DNA of 64,000 nucleotides from Gambelia wislizenii. Taxonomy: Eukaryota > Chordata > Lepidosauria > Squamata > Crotaphytidae. Location of the stretch: positions 196,833,809-196,897,808 of the forward strand of contig JAUMIR010000002.1 in NCBI GenBank assembly GCA_030847615.1. The letters are read 5' to 3'. A model generated the notes under the pieces. That model ran no database searches, was not told the origin of the DNA, and saw nothing but the letters and a program-made list of their open reading frames with translations. The first letter of the stretch is position 1. Each line of letters starts with the position of its first letter. The position numbers were made by a program, and so were the translations under genes. This document shows, piece by piece, positions 52,729 through 64,000 of the stretch.

Positions 52729-55105
52729 CACCCAGCTTTCATAATTTCTTGGAGCTTTAGTTAGTTGAAAGCTGGAGTACACCAGTGCTGACTCATCTTC
52801 AAGGCACCCAAAGCTTCTGGAGAATGAAAGTCTGCAATGTTACAATGGCATATGCAAGAATATTAACTTCCCCTCTTCCTGAGATTGGGTAGAGTTCGCA
52901 TAATAGATTTAACCAACAGAATGGTTACTACTGACCACTGCTTCCACTTATGTCTCCTGTGGTAGTGCTACATACAAAAAAATGTACTCAGAATGCAAAT
53001 ATGTTCTGATTGACCAACAACTATCCATTAGCTATGTATGTGGTTCAAGATAATCCTCCCAAGGCATCAAGCTCATTTTCTGAATCTTGCTATATTTCAG
53101 GGAAGACAGTAGTGTTATACTTCCTTTCACAAGAGCCAGTGACCTGGTTCCTGGGGATTTCATCATTGTCAGTGCTGAACTGGCTAATTTTAACAAATAT
53201 ATGTATATACACACACACACATTGTATATGCATTTAGGATTCTCTCCTTATAGTTTGATTCCTGTCTGCTGTAATTGGGATCACTCACTCTGTCTATATC
53301 TGTGTACACTGTAAGCGTACCAGATAGTGTTCCTGAGAAACAGTAATGTGCTTCTGGCAGATTTCTGTCCTGTTGGTCTCCTGGCCAGATGGCAACAGTC
53401 CAAGTGTTAATATGCTGATACTTGCTTTTGGTTTGCCATATGGTGGAGAAAGAGAAAATAGATTGACTGATTCCATTGGCTGATAATGACACAAATCCAT
53501 CCTCTGACTGTCTTTTTTTAGACACTGTGTGTCATCATGCTGTAGTATGTTTAATATGTTGAGAGGGCATATAAAGTGAATGTTAAAGAGTTGAAGATCC
53601 ATGATCCTCTCCCCTGACAGCTGGTGAAAGTTGAATAACTAGTGTCAAAAAGCATTTAAGAGGATGTTTTATACGTTGACCAAGCAGTAATGCTTTACTG
53701 TTTTTAAGTAAGTATTTTGGGGGACCCTTGAGTAGGGGGAGTTCCATTAAATGTTCAGTTTCATTCTTGAATATAAAACCATTTCTTGTAAGTTGAAGAG
53801 CAATAGGGTAGTTGTAATTTGTGCCATTTTAGTCCTTTGGTTGACTTAATTGAGTCCAAAAGACTACTTATTCAGCAGTGATGCCAGCTAATTTTCTAAC
53901 TTCTAGTCAAACGCTGTTCACGTGACTGTTTTCCAGTAAGTTTGTTCTTTGCCTCTGATCAGATGTCAAACAGAATTGTATATTTCCAAAGAGCTGATGC
54001 TGAGATTGCATTTTCTGTTCCTGCAAGAAAACAAATCTGAACCTTCATTTCAGAAGAACATATTGTGAGATGGATGAAGTGAGACAAGGGCAATAAAGCT
54101 TTCCATTTATGATGGATATGCTTCTTTCTCCCAGCCCATCTACACTGTATGACCTGTGTTGCAGATTCATGTTTAGATTGGCAGCCAATTGCTCTCATTT
54201 CTAAAAAGCAGACATTAAACTTATTAAGATAAAACTGATGTTTTCCATGCTGCAAAGTTACATGCTGATTTTTTTGGGGGGGGGGGAAGTTTTAAAACTA
54301 AAATGGCCCCTGCCCTCTTGTAAGCCACTTTGGGTCCACTTGGGGAGAAAAGTGGGAGATAAATAAGTAGGGAGCAGAGTGGTAGTTTAACCATGTTGCA
54401 GGCTTCCCCACACATTTTAAGGAGCCTTTTTCCCCCAGTCAACAAGTAATGAACTCAACTTCCAGTTTACTTCCTACTTGGAAAAAGAACTTATCCTGGA
54501 CCCTGAGCCACCCGGGGAGGGGCAAAAAATATTGTGAAATTCCTAGGTCTCTAAGGGAGCTGGTGGCCATTCCTTGTAAAAAGTTAAACTAAGGGTGCAT
54601 GTTCACATACCTATTTATATTTGATGGTGGTACAGAGAAGTGGTGAATTATATGTACGGATGAATCATTAGAGACTTCATATCATGTTGGAGCCATATTT
54701 TCAAGGGATCCATTTTATGAATTTCACTCCAGGTCTTCAGGCAGTTAGAAACTTAATGATGAACATTAATGTTTGAATTATCTTTACAGTTATCCGTGTC
54801 GTCTAGTTGATTTAGAAGTGGATAGTATAACTATTATGGGAAATAACAAACGTTAAACAGTTCTTAGAAGTTACCATGGTGAATGATCTGCACAAGGAGT
54901 TTGGCAGTAGGAATGTGTTTCAATGGGTTCTGATGGATGTCTCAGTGGTTTTCATTAATATCAGCAATAAGTATTCAAGACAAGTAAATAATCCTTTCTG
55001 GGATGGAACTTGGAGTGTTTTTTTTTTTAACTATGGCTCAGATCCTTTCTTGAGACCCAAGTTCAGAAAGTGATGCTAAGCAGCTCCTGTTCAAAACTGG
55101 CTGTG
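52729..55105. other. Intronic sequence, mostly unrecognised
   Basis: 54310-54372 ('gtaagccactttgggtcc...gggagataaataag') is a typical squamate L2-type LINE 3' tail. A poly-G run lies at 54279-54287. No exon is seen. Confidence 0.45.
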
Positions 55106-55109
55106 TTAG

Positions 55110-55745
55110 TCTGTGGTGTCAGAGTTTTGCCTGGTGCTCATACTATGTAACATGTACATGAAACTGTTGGAAGAGGAGATTTGTACCACCAGTATGTTAA
55201 TGATACCTAGCACACACCCTCTCTCTTTCTATTTCTCCTCCCACACTTTCCATGTAAATCCAAGGAGGCTGTTGCATACCAGCAGTGAGGATGAACAAAT
55301 TAAAGTTTAATCCAGACAAGTGAGAGGTTCTTCTGGTTAGCTGAGAGTCTACCTGTGCTGGGCGTGCTTACATTCCCTTTGAGGACAGAGATTCACAATT
55401 CGGGTGAATTCCTGGATTCAGTGCTAACCCTGCATGCTTAGGTTCCATTGATGGCCAGGAGTGCATTTGCACAATTCAAGTTGTGCCTGAGCTTGGAGAT
55501 GTCTGGCCATAGTGATACATGCCCTACTTATTTTTGATGTGGGCCACTGTGACACTGTGGAGTTACGTTTGAAAACTATTTGGAAATTTCAGCATGCCCA
55601 AAATGTTGCGGCCAGACTATTGAGCAGGGCTGGTTACACAGAGTGCCTGATTCACTCATTGTAACAGCTTTACTGGCTACCAGTCTGTTTCCAGGTAGAA
55701 CTGAAAGCACTGGTGATGACCTGTAAAGCCCTATGCAGATTAATC
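55110..55745 (+). pseudogene. Decayed L2-like LINE reverse-transcriptase fragment
   Basis: Conceptual pieces resemble the C-terminal half of an L2/CR1-group RT: NMYMKLLEEE, a degraded Y-x-DDT box (near 55185-55210), LNPDK-like 'ttaatccagacaag', then NVAARLLSRAGYT and LYWLPVCFQVELKALV near 55600-55720. Many stops and frameshifts are present. It predates the other insertions. Confidence 0.6.
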
Positions 55746-56514
55746 AGAACATAGGTATGCCTCAGATAATAAAGTAAATGTGTTCCTGCACATTAATTTT
55801 TAACAGAAAAAATGGTACCAGAGGCAGAAATAACATAGAGAATTCCCACATTAAAAAAAAAAAGAGTGGTGGGACATTTCCCAGCAAATTTCTTAATTCA
55901 AAATCATAGTATGAACATGTGAAATGAAACAACCAAGTCAGGTAATCCTTGAATAAGTAAACAAAAACATTTTGTATCTTCTATAGACTACTTAAAGGCT
56001 TCTTCCAAAGTGCATCCAGGGCTAACCTTTTCTTTCATCAACCTCTACTTTCCTTATGATTTCTATTTTCTTGGCCAAATATATAGATTTCTGCTTCTCC
56101 TTTTTTTTTAACATGCTGGGGTATACTGGTGAGGCACTCTTGTCTATTGTCCCCTTTTCTCTCTGTTTTGTTGTTCATACATGCTCAGTAAGGGTTTCTG
56201 GAGGGAGCTGCTGTTTACTTTGCCTTTTGTAGGAAGGCACACATGGCTACGTGAGGATCAGCTGGAGCACAATTCCACTCTTTACCAGCTAAAGCTTTTT
56301 TATATCGTTTACTGCAGATATGCTGCTGCAACCCAATATCAAAAGTCTGTTTCTCCAGACTTCCTTCACCACCAACCCAAGGCTGATGGTGCTAAACAAA
56401 GAAAAACTTCTAGCTAGACAGAGGATGGGGAGGAAAAACGACTCTGTGGGTATAAAAAGGCTTTGTAAAAAAAAGAGCCTCTTTGTAAGAGGCATTGTTG
56501 TTGTTGTGTTATTT

Positions 56515-57315
56515 ATTTATATCCCCTGTTTCTCCCAATAATGGGACTCAAGGCAGCTAACAATATTTTAAAAGCAATACAGATTTTAAAACTGTACAAA
56601 AACTTTGATAAAAGTATAAATATAAAAGTTAATTAAAGCAATTAAACAATTTATGAAGTTAAAACACAAAACATTAAACACATTAAAATTCATTAAAAGA
56701 TTATTGTTGTCTGCCTTCCAAGTTGTTTCCAACTTATGGTGACTCTAAGGTGAACCTATCACAGGATTTTCTTGACAAGATTTGTTCAGAGTAGGTTTGC
56801 CTTTGTCTTCCTCTGAGGCTAAGAGCGTGTGACTTGCCCAAGATCACCCAGAGAGTTTCCATGGCTGAATAGGGATTCAAACTGTAGTCTCCAGGCTCAT
56901 AGTCCAATACTCGAATTACTAAACAAATGATAAAACTGCATAGCACAGCATTAAAAACCTCCCCATTCAGTTCCTAAAAGCCTGGTGGTACGAGATTGTT
57001 TTCAGTTGCCAACGGAAGGATAGTAAGAAGGGAGCCATCCTGGCCTCCCTAGGGAGGGAGTTTCATTGTTAAGTGTGGTATGCCTGTGTTGTCTAATACA
57101 AGCTTGTCTGGGCTGTGAGATATTTGTGGGAGACGTGTCTCTCAGTCCCACTACTATCCAAAGTACATGGTTGGTGGATATAAAAGAATGGATTGTCTTG
57201 GTGACCACTCCCAAGTTCTGTTTTTAATTGTATTTGTTTTTGTTTTAATTTTATTGTTAGCTGTATGGAGTCATTTGGTAACAGAAAGGTGAGATACAAA
57301 TGTAATAAATAACAG
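56515..57315. mobile_element. L2-type LINE 3' tails flanking a SINE
   Basis: On the minus strand 56515-56600 has the 'gggatataaataaataaca' type ending. At 57210-57315 a plus-strand tail reads 'agctgtatggagtcatttgg' and 'aatgtaataaataacag'. The SINE at 56704 lies between. Exact boundaries are unclear. Confidence 0.4.
56704..56925 (-). mobile_element. tRNA-headed CORE/MIR-like SINE
   Basis: Minus-strand copy: tail 'cataagttggaaacaacttg', CORE 'ggtgatcttgggcaagtca' and a decayed head near 56920. Confidence 0.82.
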
Positions 57316-57970
57316 AAATCTTTTTGGCTTTAGATAACCATTACAGGTTAGTGAGGATATCAGGCTAGGTGTGGGGAACATTGTAATGATGACAGTGTGT
57401 CTGTTTTCTTCAAAGTATATGTTTCACTGTATAGTAATGTTTTATTGATAGTTTTTAAAGATGTGGTTGTTTCTGTTAAATAAAGTGGCAGTATTTCTAA
57501 ATCTTAATTTTTTCCAATATTTTTTTAGAATTGATCCATCTTTATTTTCACTCCCAAAATAGCAAAGGTTCTAGTTAGGTCTTAATCCCAAAAATGTGTG
57601 ACATGCACATGATTGAAATTTGAGTTGGATGCATTTTTAGCCAGACACGCACACTTCCATATTGGTTTTTCCTTAAATATCCATGAGGCAGTGAGAGAGA
57701 GTATTTTAAGTATCTTCCTTAGAATAGGACTCCTGCATTAGTAAAAGATATCTTCTTAAATTTTAATGAATACAAGAAAAGCCAAGATACAGAATATTCA
57801 TTCAGTGTGCTGTCCAGCTAAACCGTTGAAGGGAACATTTGTGTAAGGCAGAAGCAATCTGAATAAGTTTTCCAAAGCAACAGTGAGACTCAGTTTTAGC
57901 ATATTTTCCGATCAAAATCTGCTTATGGAAAAACATATGTTAGGGAAAAGAGCTTGTCAAATATTAGGTG
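57316..57970. other. Intronic sequence, nothing recognised
   Basis: AT-rich, no exon or repeat that I can support. Confidence 0.45.
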
Positions 57971-58032
57971 AAATAGGTTTTTTTGTGGGTTTTTTTCCAG
58001 GCTGTGAGGCCGTGTTCTAGAAGAGTTTATTT

Positions 58033-58070
58033 CTGTCGTTTTGCTGCATCTGTGGCTGACATCTTCAAAG
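58033..58070 (-). ncRNA. Degenerate hammerhead ribozyme motif
   Basis: Minus-strand counterpart of the motif at 58442. The first core box reads TTGAAGA instead of CTGANGA, and stem II is damaged (gtcagc...gcagca), so it is probably inactive. Confidence 0.5.
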
Positions 58071-58441
58071 AATGGTGGTGTGTGGGGTTTATATACTGTG
58101 AGTCCCTGTTGAAGAGGATTACAGTAGTATGTAAATGTGTGTATTCAGTTGTTGGATGTTCAGTTCTTATTTCAGCTTATTAGTTGTTGGATGTTCAGTT
58201 CATTTACATGTGTTGAGTTATTATTTTGGTGTTTTTCAGGACTCAGCATATGCAAATTAACTTCCCCCAGGGACAGGGAGCTTCACATCAGACAATGGAC
58301 CATTAGCTAAATAGACACTAATCCCCCTTGCATATCCTCCCACTCCAAGAACTGAACATCCAACAACTAAATACACAAATTTACATACTAATCCTCTGCA
58401 GCAGGGACTCACAGTATATAAGCCCCACACGCCACCATTCT

Positions 58442-58478
58442 CTGACGATGCCAGCCACAGATGCAGGTGAAATGTCAG
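58442..58478 (+). ncRNA. Hammerhead ribozyme motif of a Penelope-like element
   Basis: The core box CTGACGA (58442-58448) is followed by a stem-II hairpin GCCAGC-cacagat-GCAGGT with one A-A mismatch and one G-T pair, then the second core box GAAA (58469-58472) and the cleavage-type triplet GTC (58474-58476). Such short-stem-III hammerheads are established in Penelope-like elements and retrozymes. Core residues are intact; whether it cleaves is untested. Confidence 0.65.
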
Positions 58479-58959
58479 AAGTAAACTCTTCCAGAACACT
58501 GCCTCACAGCCCGGAAAAAAACCAAGGAAAATCTATGAATGCCGGCTATGAAAGCCTTCGGCTTCATATGTATACATTTTCATATGCATGAAAATGCACA
58601 TAGCTTTTCATCTGAACTTGAAAAAATGCAAATTGATGAGGCAATGGACAATATCAACTTGTGTTTGGCTTCCTATGATGTTCACATTTTTCAAACATAG
58701 AAAATGAAAATAATCCAGCTCTAGTATTGAAATATTGAGTTAATTAGAATAATAGGTAAAAGAGCTTGTAGGGCAATAAAATATTCATTTTGTTCCTGAA
58801 AAATAGTTTTGTTTGTTAGGGGTAGAAATGAACACACTGAATAAGGGTGATGACATGCCATATTATCTAAATCTTTTACAGTCCTGCAAAACAATTTTGT
58901 CTTTTAAAATTTCGTGTATACTTCTGCACATTTTTACTCCAGACCTTCCTCAGAGAGAG

Positions 58960-59440
58960 AATTTTTGTTTTAAATTGCCATCAAATCAATTTCAACTTAT
59001 GGCGCCCCTATGAATGAGAGATCTCCAAGGCATCCTTTCCTCAACAGCCCTGCTCAGCCTTTGCAGACTCAGGGCCTTGGTTTTCTTGACTGAGTCTATC
59101 CGTCTATAATATGATCTTCCTCTTTTCCTACTGCCTTCTACTTTACCAAGCATTATTGTCTTTTCTAGTGAGTCATGGTATGTCCAAAGGACATCAGTCT
59201 CAGTTTAGTCATCTTGGCTTCTAGGGGAGAGTTCGGGCTTGATATGCTGGAGGACCCATTTATTGGTCTTTTTAGCAGTCCACAGTATCCATAGAACTCT
59301 TCTCTAGTAGCACATTTCAGATGAGTTGATTCTCTTCCCTGCAGTTTTCTTCATTGTCCAGCTTTCACAAATATACATAGAAACGGGAAATACGATGGCA
59401 TGGACCATCTTAACTTTGGTATTGAATGATGTATCTTTGC
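58960..59440 (-). mobile_element. BovB/RTE-like LINE 3' fragment
   Basis: The minus strand encodes DSLEKTIMLGKVEGSRKRGR at 59174-59115, characteristic of the BovB/RTE C-terminal region. Upstream (59440-59180) corresponds to the preceding RT thumb, with frame breaks. The 3' end reads 'gcgccataagttgaaattga' then 'tttgatggcaat', resembling the SINE tails in this window. A second, CR1-interrupted copy is at 10585-11000. Non-functional. Confidence 0.7.
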
Positions 59441-60016
59441 TAATTACTAATGAAATTCTACTGGTAATTGTGATTTCCTTTCACAATTAAGATTATAGAT
59501 TTATAGGAGTCCCCTTTCTGTGAACCTAACGAGTTTAGAGTCAAAGTGGGAATTGTGCAGACCTTCAGACATTGTAGGACTGCAGTTCTCTGAGGGAGGG
59601 GTGATGCGGTTCCTTTACATCTGGGTTTCGTCAGTCACCGCCCAGGTGTAGCAGGAAGTTACATTAAGCCTCTTCATATTCAAATTTCTTTGTCTTCATC
59701 TCCTCCATCCTGGAGCCACGAGCCCAGTTCTAACTTCCTGCTTCGCCCAGTAGGTAGCTGAGAAATCTCCTCCGTCTGGAATTTCTATCTCCACCTTTAT
59801 TCTTTTTACTTTCTTGTTCCTTTACCTACCTTTTTCCTTCTCCAGGCATTGCTGCTTTTCAGCCCTTGCCTTTCTCCTTTTGAACTTCCCGCCTATTTAA
59901 AAAAAAAAAAATCCTCTCCTCTCTCCGTGCGGCTGCTCAGTCGGCTCCAGCCTGCTCCTCCTCTCTCTCTTCCCCCCTCCCACCTCTCTCCTTACTGTTT
60001 TCTTTTCTCCGAGGCC

Positions 60017-62607
60017 ATGCAGGCCCAGGAGATTCCCCAGCAGGCGGGGAAGGACTCCAGAGTGGCCGGGGATGCGATTCTCGACCGCGGCCACTCCGAG
60101 GACGCGGAGAGCGCTGCTGAGGGAGCCGCGGTCGCCATTGCTGCCGCTGCCGGCTCCCATGTGGGCGTCCCTCAGAGGGACGCGGCCCGGAAGGCACACC
60201 AGGCCATCGTGACTGGGAAAGCCTCCGATGGCCAAGCAGCAGCCAAGCCACGGAAGAGGCCAGCACAGCCCAGGAAGAAGCTGGCCTCCGATGCCTCCAG
60301 CGGGACCGCGATGGAACCTCCGGCCCTATGGAGTGCTTGGCACGCGCCAGGTGCCTGCTGCCAGGACTGGCCAGGGGCAGGAGCCCCTAGGAAGGTACAA
60401 GGGGCCCTTGGGGGGAGCGGGGACGAACTGCCCCTTCCCCCACGCATCGTGCCCTCCCTGCTTTTGGGGACGGCACGTATTCTACCCCCCTGGAGGCCAA
60501 ACGGAGCGCAGGAGGGGGAAGGGGAGAGCGAGGACTCGCGCTCCCATGCGGAGCCCTCACCATCCACCGGGCCCCAAGCAACCGCCGCAGCTGCCTCGGG
60601 GGAGGGGGGCACACCGCATGGGGAACCCCATTCGCTGTCTGACCCCACTCCAGGAAGCAGCCAGGCCCTACCCCAACCGAGCCAACCACCACAAAGCCTG
60701 GGCATGGAGGAGCAGGCCTTACAGGCCCCAACTCCTCAAGCACCCCCCCCCCACAGGCCCTGGCCTCCCAACCTCCACTCCTCCCGACCTTGCCTGCCCA
60801 GGTGCCACCCCAGCAACACCAGCTGCCCTTGGTGCTCCAACCAATGCCTCAGCAGGCAGTACCTATCCAGGCGCAGCAACCGTTGGTTTACCAGGCCCTG
60901 CCGCCACAGGGGCCGGTGAACCAGACCCTGGGCTTGGGTAACCAAAATCAGGTTTTCCTCCCACCAGTGGTCCAGCCTCAGCCTATGCAGGCGGTGGGTT
61001 TTCAGGCACAGCCCTACCAGGCCCCAGTCCTTCAGGCCCCGCCTCTCCAGGCACCCACGGGCCATACCAGCCAAAACCACCATGGCATCCCAGTGTTTTA
61101 CGATCACTCTAGCGGGGAAGAGTCCGACATCGAGGGGTTGGCCGCTCACCCACCCAAGGCCAGGGGAGCTAGACCCACACAGCGGGGGGGTCGTAGAAAG
61201 CGTAAGGGCGCCATTAAGGCAGCCCTACAGCTACTCTCAAAGGCATTGCTCTCAGACGAGGATTCGTCAGAAGAGCCTGGCACGAGCGCCTCAACCTCGG
61301 GGGTTCCCCCTAAGGACCAGGCGAACAACGCGCAGTCCCAGCAGCCAGCAGGACCGGGCAAGGCAAAAGCTAAGTCCGCGTCCAAGGGCCCTAGGGACCC
61401 ATTAAGAGGCACAGATGTCCTGGCCAAGAAGAGGAAGGATCCTCCCTCCACCCACTCTTCTGCAGAGTCCCTACCTCCCTCGGATGAGGAGCGCGCCCTC
61501 ACCGACGTCGTCAGGGCGTCTGGGACCCACGACGATGTAATCCTAACCGACAAGGAAGAAGGAGAAATCTCTGATTCCGAGTTTGCAGACCAGGACCAAT
61601 CGGATCGCCTTTTCCAAGGAGAGTGGTATGTTCCCCTCCTTACTAGGGTGATGGCAACACTAGAAATTACTCCTACAGACACAGACCAAGCTCCATCGAC
61701 ATCGTCGTCCAACGAGAAGGTCGCTGCAGTGATGCGCACCTCACGCCCAAAGAAGCCGGAGCTTCCCTTCCCAGAGGCCTTCTGGTCCCTGGTAACTGAC
61801 GAATGGGAAAAACCCTCAATGGGAAGGCGGGGCACCACTGTGGCTCAGAAATATTACAACACCACTCAACGCTTTCTGGACCTCCTAAAGCCCCCAGTGG
61901 TCGACAATCCTGTCGCGTCCCTCGTCTCCAATTGTCTGGCTCCTAAGGAAGGAGAGGGCTCTCTCCGGGACCCAGACGAAAAAAGAACCGACGCAGCCAT
62001 CAAGAAGGCCCACGACTCCGCGGCATGCGGGGTCAGATCCACGCTGGCAATATCGCTTTTTTCCAGAGCGGCGATAGTGTGGCTGCAAGAGCTCATGGAG
62101 ATCCAGGAGCTCGATCCAAACGTGCTGCACAAGTCTCTGCTTAGATTCCTGCGTACCTTCTTCTTCATAGCCGACGCGGCACAGGACGCCATGATTTTTT
62201 CCGCCCGTGCGATCGGGGCCCTCACGCTGGCCAGGAGATCAGTCTGGCTAAAGCACTGGCAGGTGGATACTCCTACCAGGGCAGCATTGGCCTCAGCGGC
62301 CTTTAAGGGCCTTAAACTGTTTGGGGAAGAGGCCCTAAAAGGTATCCTAGTCGAGACAAAGGACAAAAAGTTGGCCATGCCCTCCACACTCAAGAAGCCA
62401 GACAAGAAGAGCGGCAGACGACCCTTTCAGACTTCTCGTCCCTTTCGTTCCTTTCGGGGATTCGGGAAGCAGCGAAACTACAACTCCTTTCGCCCACCAT
62501 GGGTTAAGCCAAACTACGTCATCAGACAGAACACTGGACCGCAGCCCAACAACAGCAGAAGGGGAGGCTCCAACGCCCAGCGTGGAGGCTCGCGACAACA
62601 ATCCTGA
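60017..62607 (+). CDS. DIRS gag-like protein, frame-shifted at a poly-C run
   Basis: Structural protein expected to package the element RNA. The first ATG with a plausible start is at 60017 (MQAQEIPQQAG), after a pyrimidine-rich leader. The N-terminal part is Ala/Pro/Gln-rich and low-complexity. After ten Cs at 60743-60752 the sensible frame moves to the one that ends at 62607; the shift equals one missing base or two extra. The second part has a Q-rich linker, an acidic Ser-rich segment, then a helical DIRS-gag-type domain (about 61750-62390) with LPFPEAFWSL, FFIADAAQDA and SVWLKHWQVD. A basic Arg/Gly-rich C-terminus follows. The shift may be a true mutation, a sequencing error in the homopolymer, or slippage. 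It overlaps pol by at least 150 nt. Confidence 0.72.
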
Positions 62608-64000
62608 CTCGGGGTCGCCCCCAGTGGGCGGCCGCCTCAGTCTGTTCCTGCAGCTTTGGTCGAACTCGACAACGGACAGGTGGGTCGTCTCAACAATCAC
62701 CCACGGGTACAAAATCGAGTTCGACTCAAGGCCAAGGGGCAGATTTCTCCCAGCCCCAATACCCAAAGACCCAAAGAAGGCGAGAGACCTGACGACAGCC
62801 ATATCTCACCTAAGACACATAGCAGCCATAGAAGAGGTACCACCCTCTCAGCGCTTCTTAGGCGTGTACTCCTTCTTCTTCACAGTACCAAAGAAGGATG
62901 GCAGCCAGAGGTCCATCCTGGACCTAAAATACACCAACAGACACATCACATACAGAAAGTTCCGGATGGAGACGCTTACATCCATAAGGGAGGCGCTCCA
63001 ACCAGGAGACTTTCTAGCCTCACTCGATCTCTCCGATGCGTATATGCACATCATGATCCACGAGGACAGCAGACAATACCTCCGCTTTGCATTCGGGGAT
63101 CAACACTTCCAGTTCAGGGCCCTTCCATTTGGTCTGGCCTCAGCACCAAGGGTCTTCACCAAGGTCCTGGTCACCCTAATCGCCAACCTGAGGGCACAGG
63201 GAATCCACCTGTACCCATATTTGGACGACATCTTACTGCGTGCGTCCTCTCTGAACAAAGCAGGGAGAGACCTGCAGACCACAATTCACTACCTGCAGGC
63301 CCATGGTTTTCTGGTGAACTTCAAAAAGAGCAGCCTGTCTCCTGCCCGCACCATCGTCCACCTGGGTGTGGAAATAGACACACAACGTTCCAAGATCACC
63401 CTGTCCAAGGAGCGACAGGAGGTCCTCCTACGGGAAGTTCGCACCGTTCGTTTACTAAGGAAGGTACCACTGTCCCTACTAGCCAGACTCCTCGGCCTTA
63501 TGATACCAGCCTTTGGGGTTGTGCCTTGGGCAAGGTTCCACTCCAGACCCCTGCAGAACTTCCTGATGCCTTACCAAAAGGAGATCGCATTGAGGAAGTC
63601 CCCTCTCCTTCTCCTCCCACAGCATGTGAAGGATTCGCTGGCCTGGTGGTCTCAGATGAAGACAGTCAGCAAGGGTTCTCCGTTCACAGTACCCCAGGCG
63701 ATCCTGGTCACCTCCGATGCGAGCCTACGGGGCTGGGGAGCACACTGTCAGGGACAAGTGACGCAAGGGATTTGGAGCCCACAGGAAAAGACGCACAGCA
63801 TCAACTGGTTGGAGCTACGAGCGGCTTGCTTGGCCCTGCAACACTTCACCCCAGTCCTGAGGGGTCAACACGTCATGGTGATGACGGACAACACTACAGC
63901 CCGATCGTACATAGCGAAACAAGGAGGTTCGAGATCCCGGTCCCTGCAACAGGAAGCGGATCTCATCTTCCTCTGGGCCGAACGGACGGTGCAGTCCCTT
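62454..64000 (+). CDS. DIRS pol: reverse transcriptase and RNase H, partial
   Basis: This frame is open from at least 62454 to the window end, offset +1 from gag, and overlaps its last 150 nt. The conserved part begins GGRLSLFLQLW (62627). RT motifs: VPKKDGSQRSILDLK, DFLASLDLSDAYMHI, FRALPFGLASAPRVF and the active site YLDD at 63218-63229. RNase H motifs: TSDASLRGWGAH (from 63710), NWLELRAACLALQHF and MTDNTTARSYI. It is the DIRS/Ngaro type rather than Gypsy, judged by the RNase H spacing and lack of a protease. The first in-frame ATG (62966) lies inside the RT, so translation probably depends on frameshifting or internal initiation. The C-terminal end is outside the window. Confidence 0.9.

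Larger units (their letters stand above)
57975..58560. mobile_element. Penelope-like element with two inverted terminal copies
   Basis: 57985-58195 (minus) and 58345-58545 (plus) are inverted copies of each other. They share 'gaactgaacatccaacaact', 'gggactcacagtatataa', 'gccagccacagatgcag' and 'cctcacagcc'. The spacer (58200-58340) has unrelated sequence. The plus copy ends with 'gaatgccggctatgaaagcc', the usual Penelope-like ending. Each copy contains a hammerhead-ribozyme motif. No reverse transcriptase is present. Confidence 0.75.
59560..64000 (+). mobile_element. DIRS-type tyrosine-recombinase retrotransposon (right end outside window)
   Basis: A GC-richer block with a gag-like ORF followed by an overlapping pol with reverse transcriptase and RNase H of DIRS type. 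The methyltransferase and tyrosine-recombinase parts expected for DIRS would lie beyond 64000. The left border is approximate, where composition changes near 59560. The leader contains an inverted repeat AGCAGGAAGTTA (59650-59661) and TAACTTCCTGCT (59731-59742). The pol frame has no stop in over 1.5 kb, so the copy is young. It sits in a GRB2 intron, sense orientation. Confidence 0.85.

Noticed and set aside
60172..62405. Minus-strand frames opposite DIRS gag
   Set aside because: GC-rich shadows without domains.

Overview
This is vertebrate nuclear DNA, most likely from a squamate reptile (a lizard). One host coding exon is certain: the first coding exon of GRB2 on the + strand at 46386-46463. 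Most of the rest is transposable elements whose mixture fits squamates: CR1, L1, L2-like and BovB-like LINEs, Penelope-like elements, a DIRS retrotransposon, tRNA-headed and 5S-rRNA-headed SINEs, and hAT, Tigger-like and Harbinger-like MITEs. There are no operons, CRISPR arrays or bacterial features.

Regions. 0-4.8 kb: intergenic, with small MITEs, one SINE and old CR1 debris. 4.83-9.45 kb: a full-length CR1 element with two tandem promoter monomers, an intact ORF1 (zinc finger, coiled coil, SGNH esterase), an intact ORF2 (endonuclease plus reverse transcriptase) and a short-repeat 3' tail. 9.5-22.7 kb: intergenic, with non-autonomous DNA transposons, a possible minus-strand 3' exon near 11.2-11.4 kb and a CpG-rich patch near 12.2 kb. 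22.74-27.06 kb: a dead, 5'-truncated L1 on the minus strand with a 12-bp target-site duplication. 27.3-28.26 kb: a hAT MITE, a SINE and a near-perfect 326-bp fold-back element with a 5-bp duplication. 29.3-35.0 kb: CR1 debris and three copies of one unnamed LINE family ('family B'), one twin-primed and two in a head-to-head palindrome.

35.1-35.6 kb is a CpG island with NRF1-type sites and a splice donor, probably the non-coding first exon of GRB2. 35.4-46.2 kb would then be intron 1, holding SINEs, Tigger-like elements (one with unusual GC-rich internal DNA), a CCAAT-bearing inverted repeat and a G-rich minisatellite. A second CpG island at 45.4-46.5 kb contains the exon with the GRB2 start codon. 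From 46464 to the window end lies the next GRB2 intron. It contains a fourth family B copy, a local tandem duplication, an L2-like LINE remnant, an inverted pair of Penelope ends with a hammerhead-ribozyme motif, a BovB-like fragment, and from about 59.6 kb a young-looking DIRS element in the same orientation as GRB2. The DIRS pol frame is open to the window edge; its gag is broken by a shift at a poly-C run.

How the parts relate: the CR1 and DIRS elements carry their own replication machinery. The SINEs have no coding capacity, and their tails resemble the tail of the BovB-like LINE, suggesting that they borrow a LINE enzyme. The MITEs depend on transposases not present here. Element borders and families were read by eye, without database comparison.
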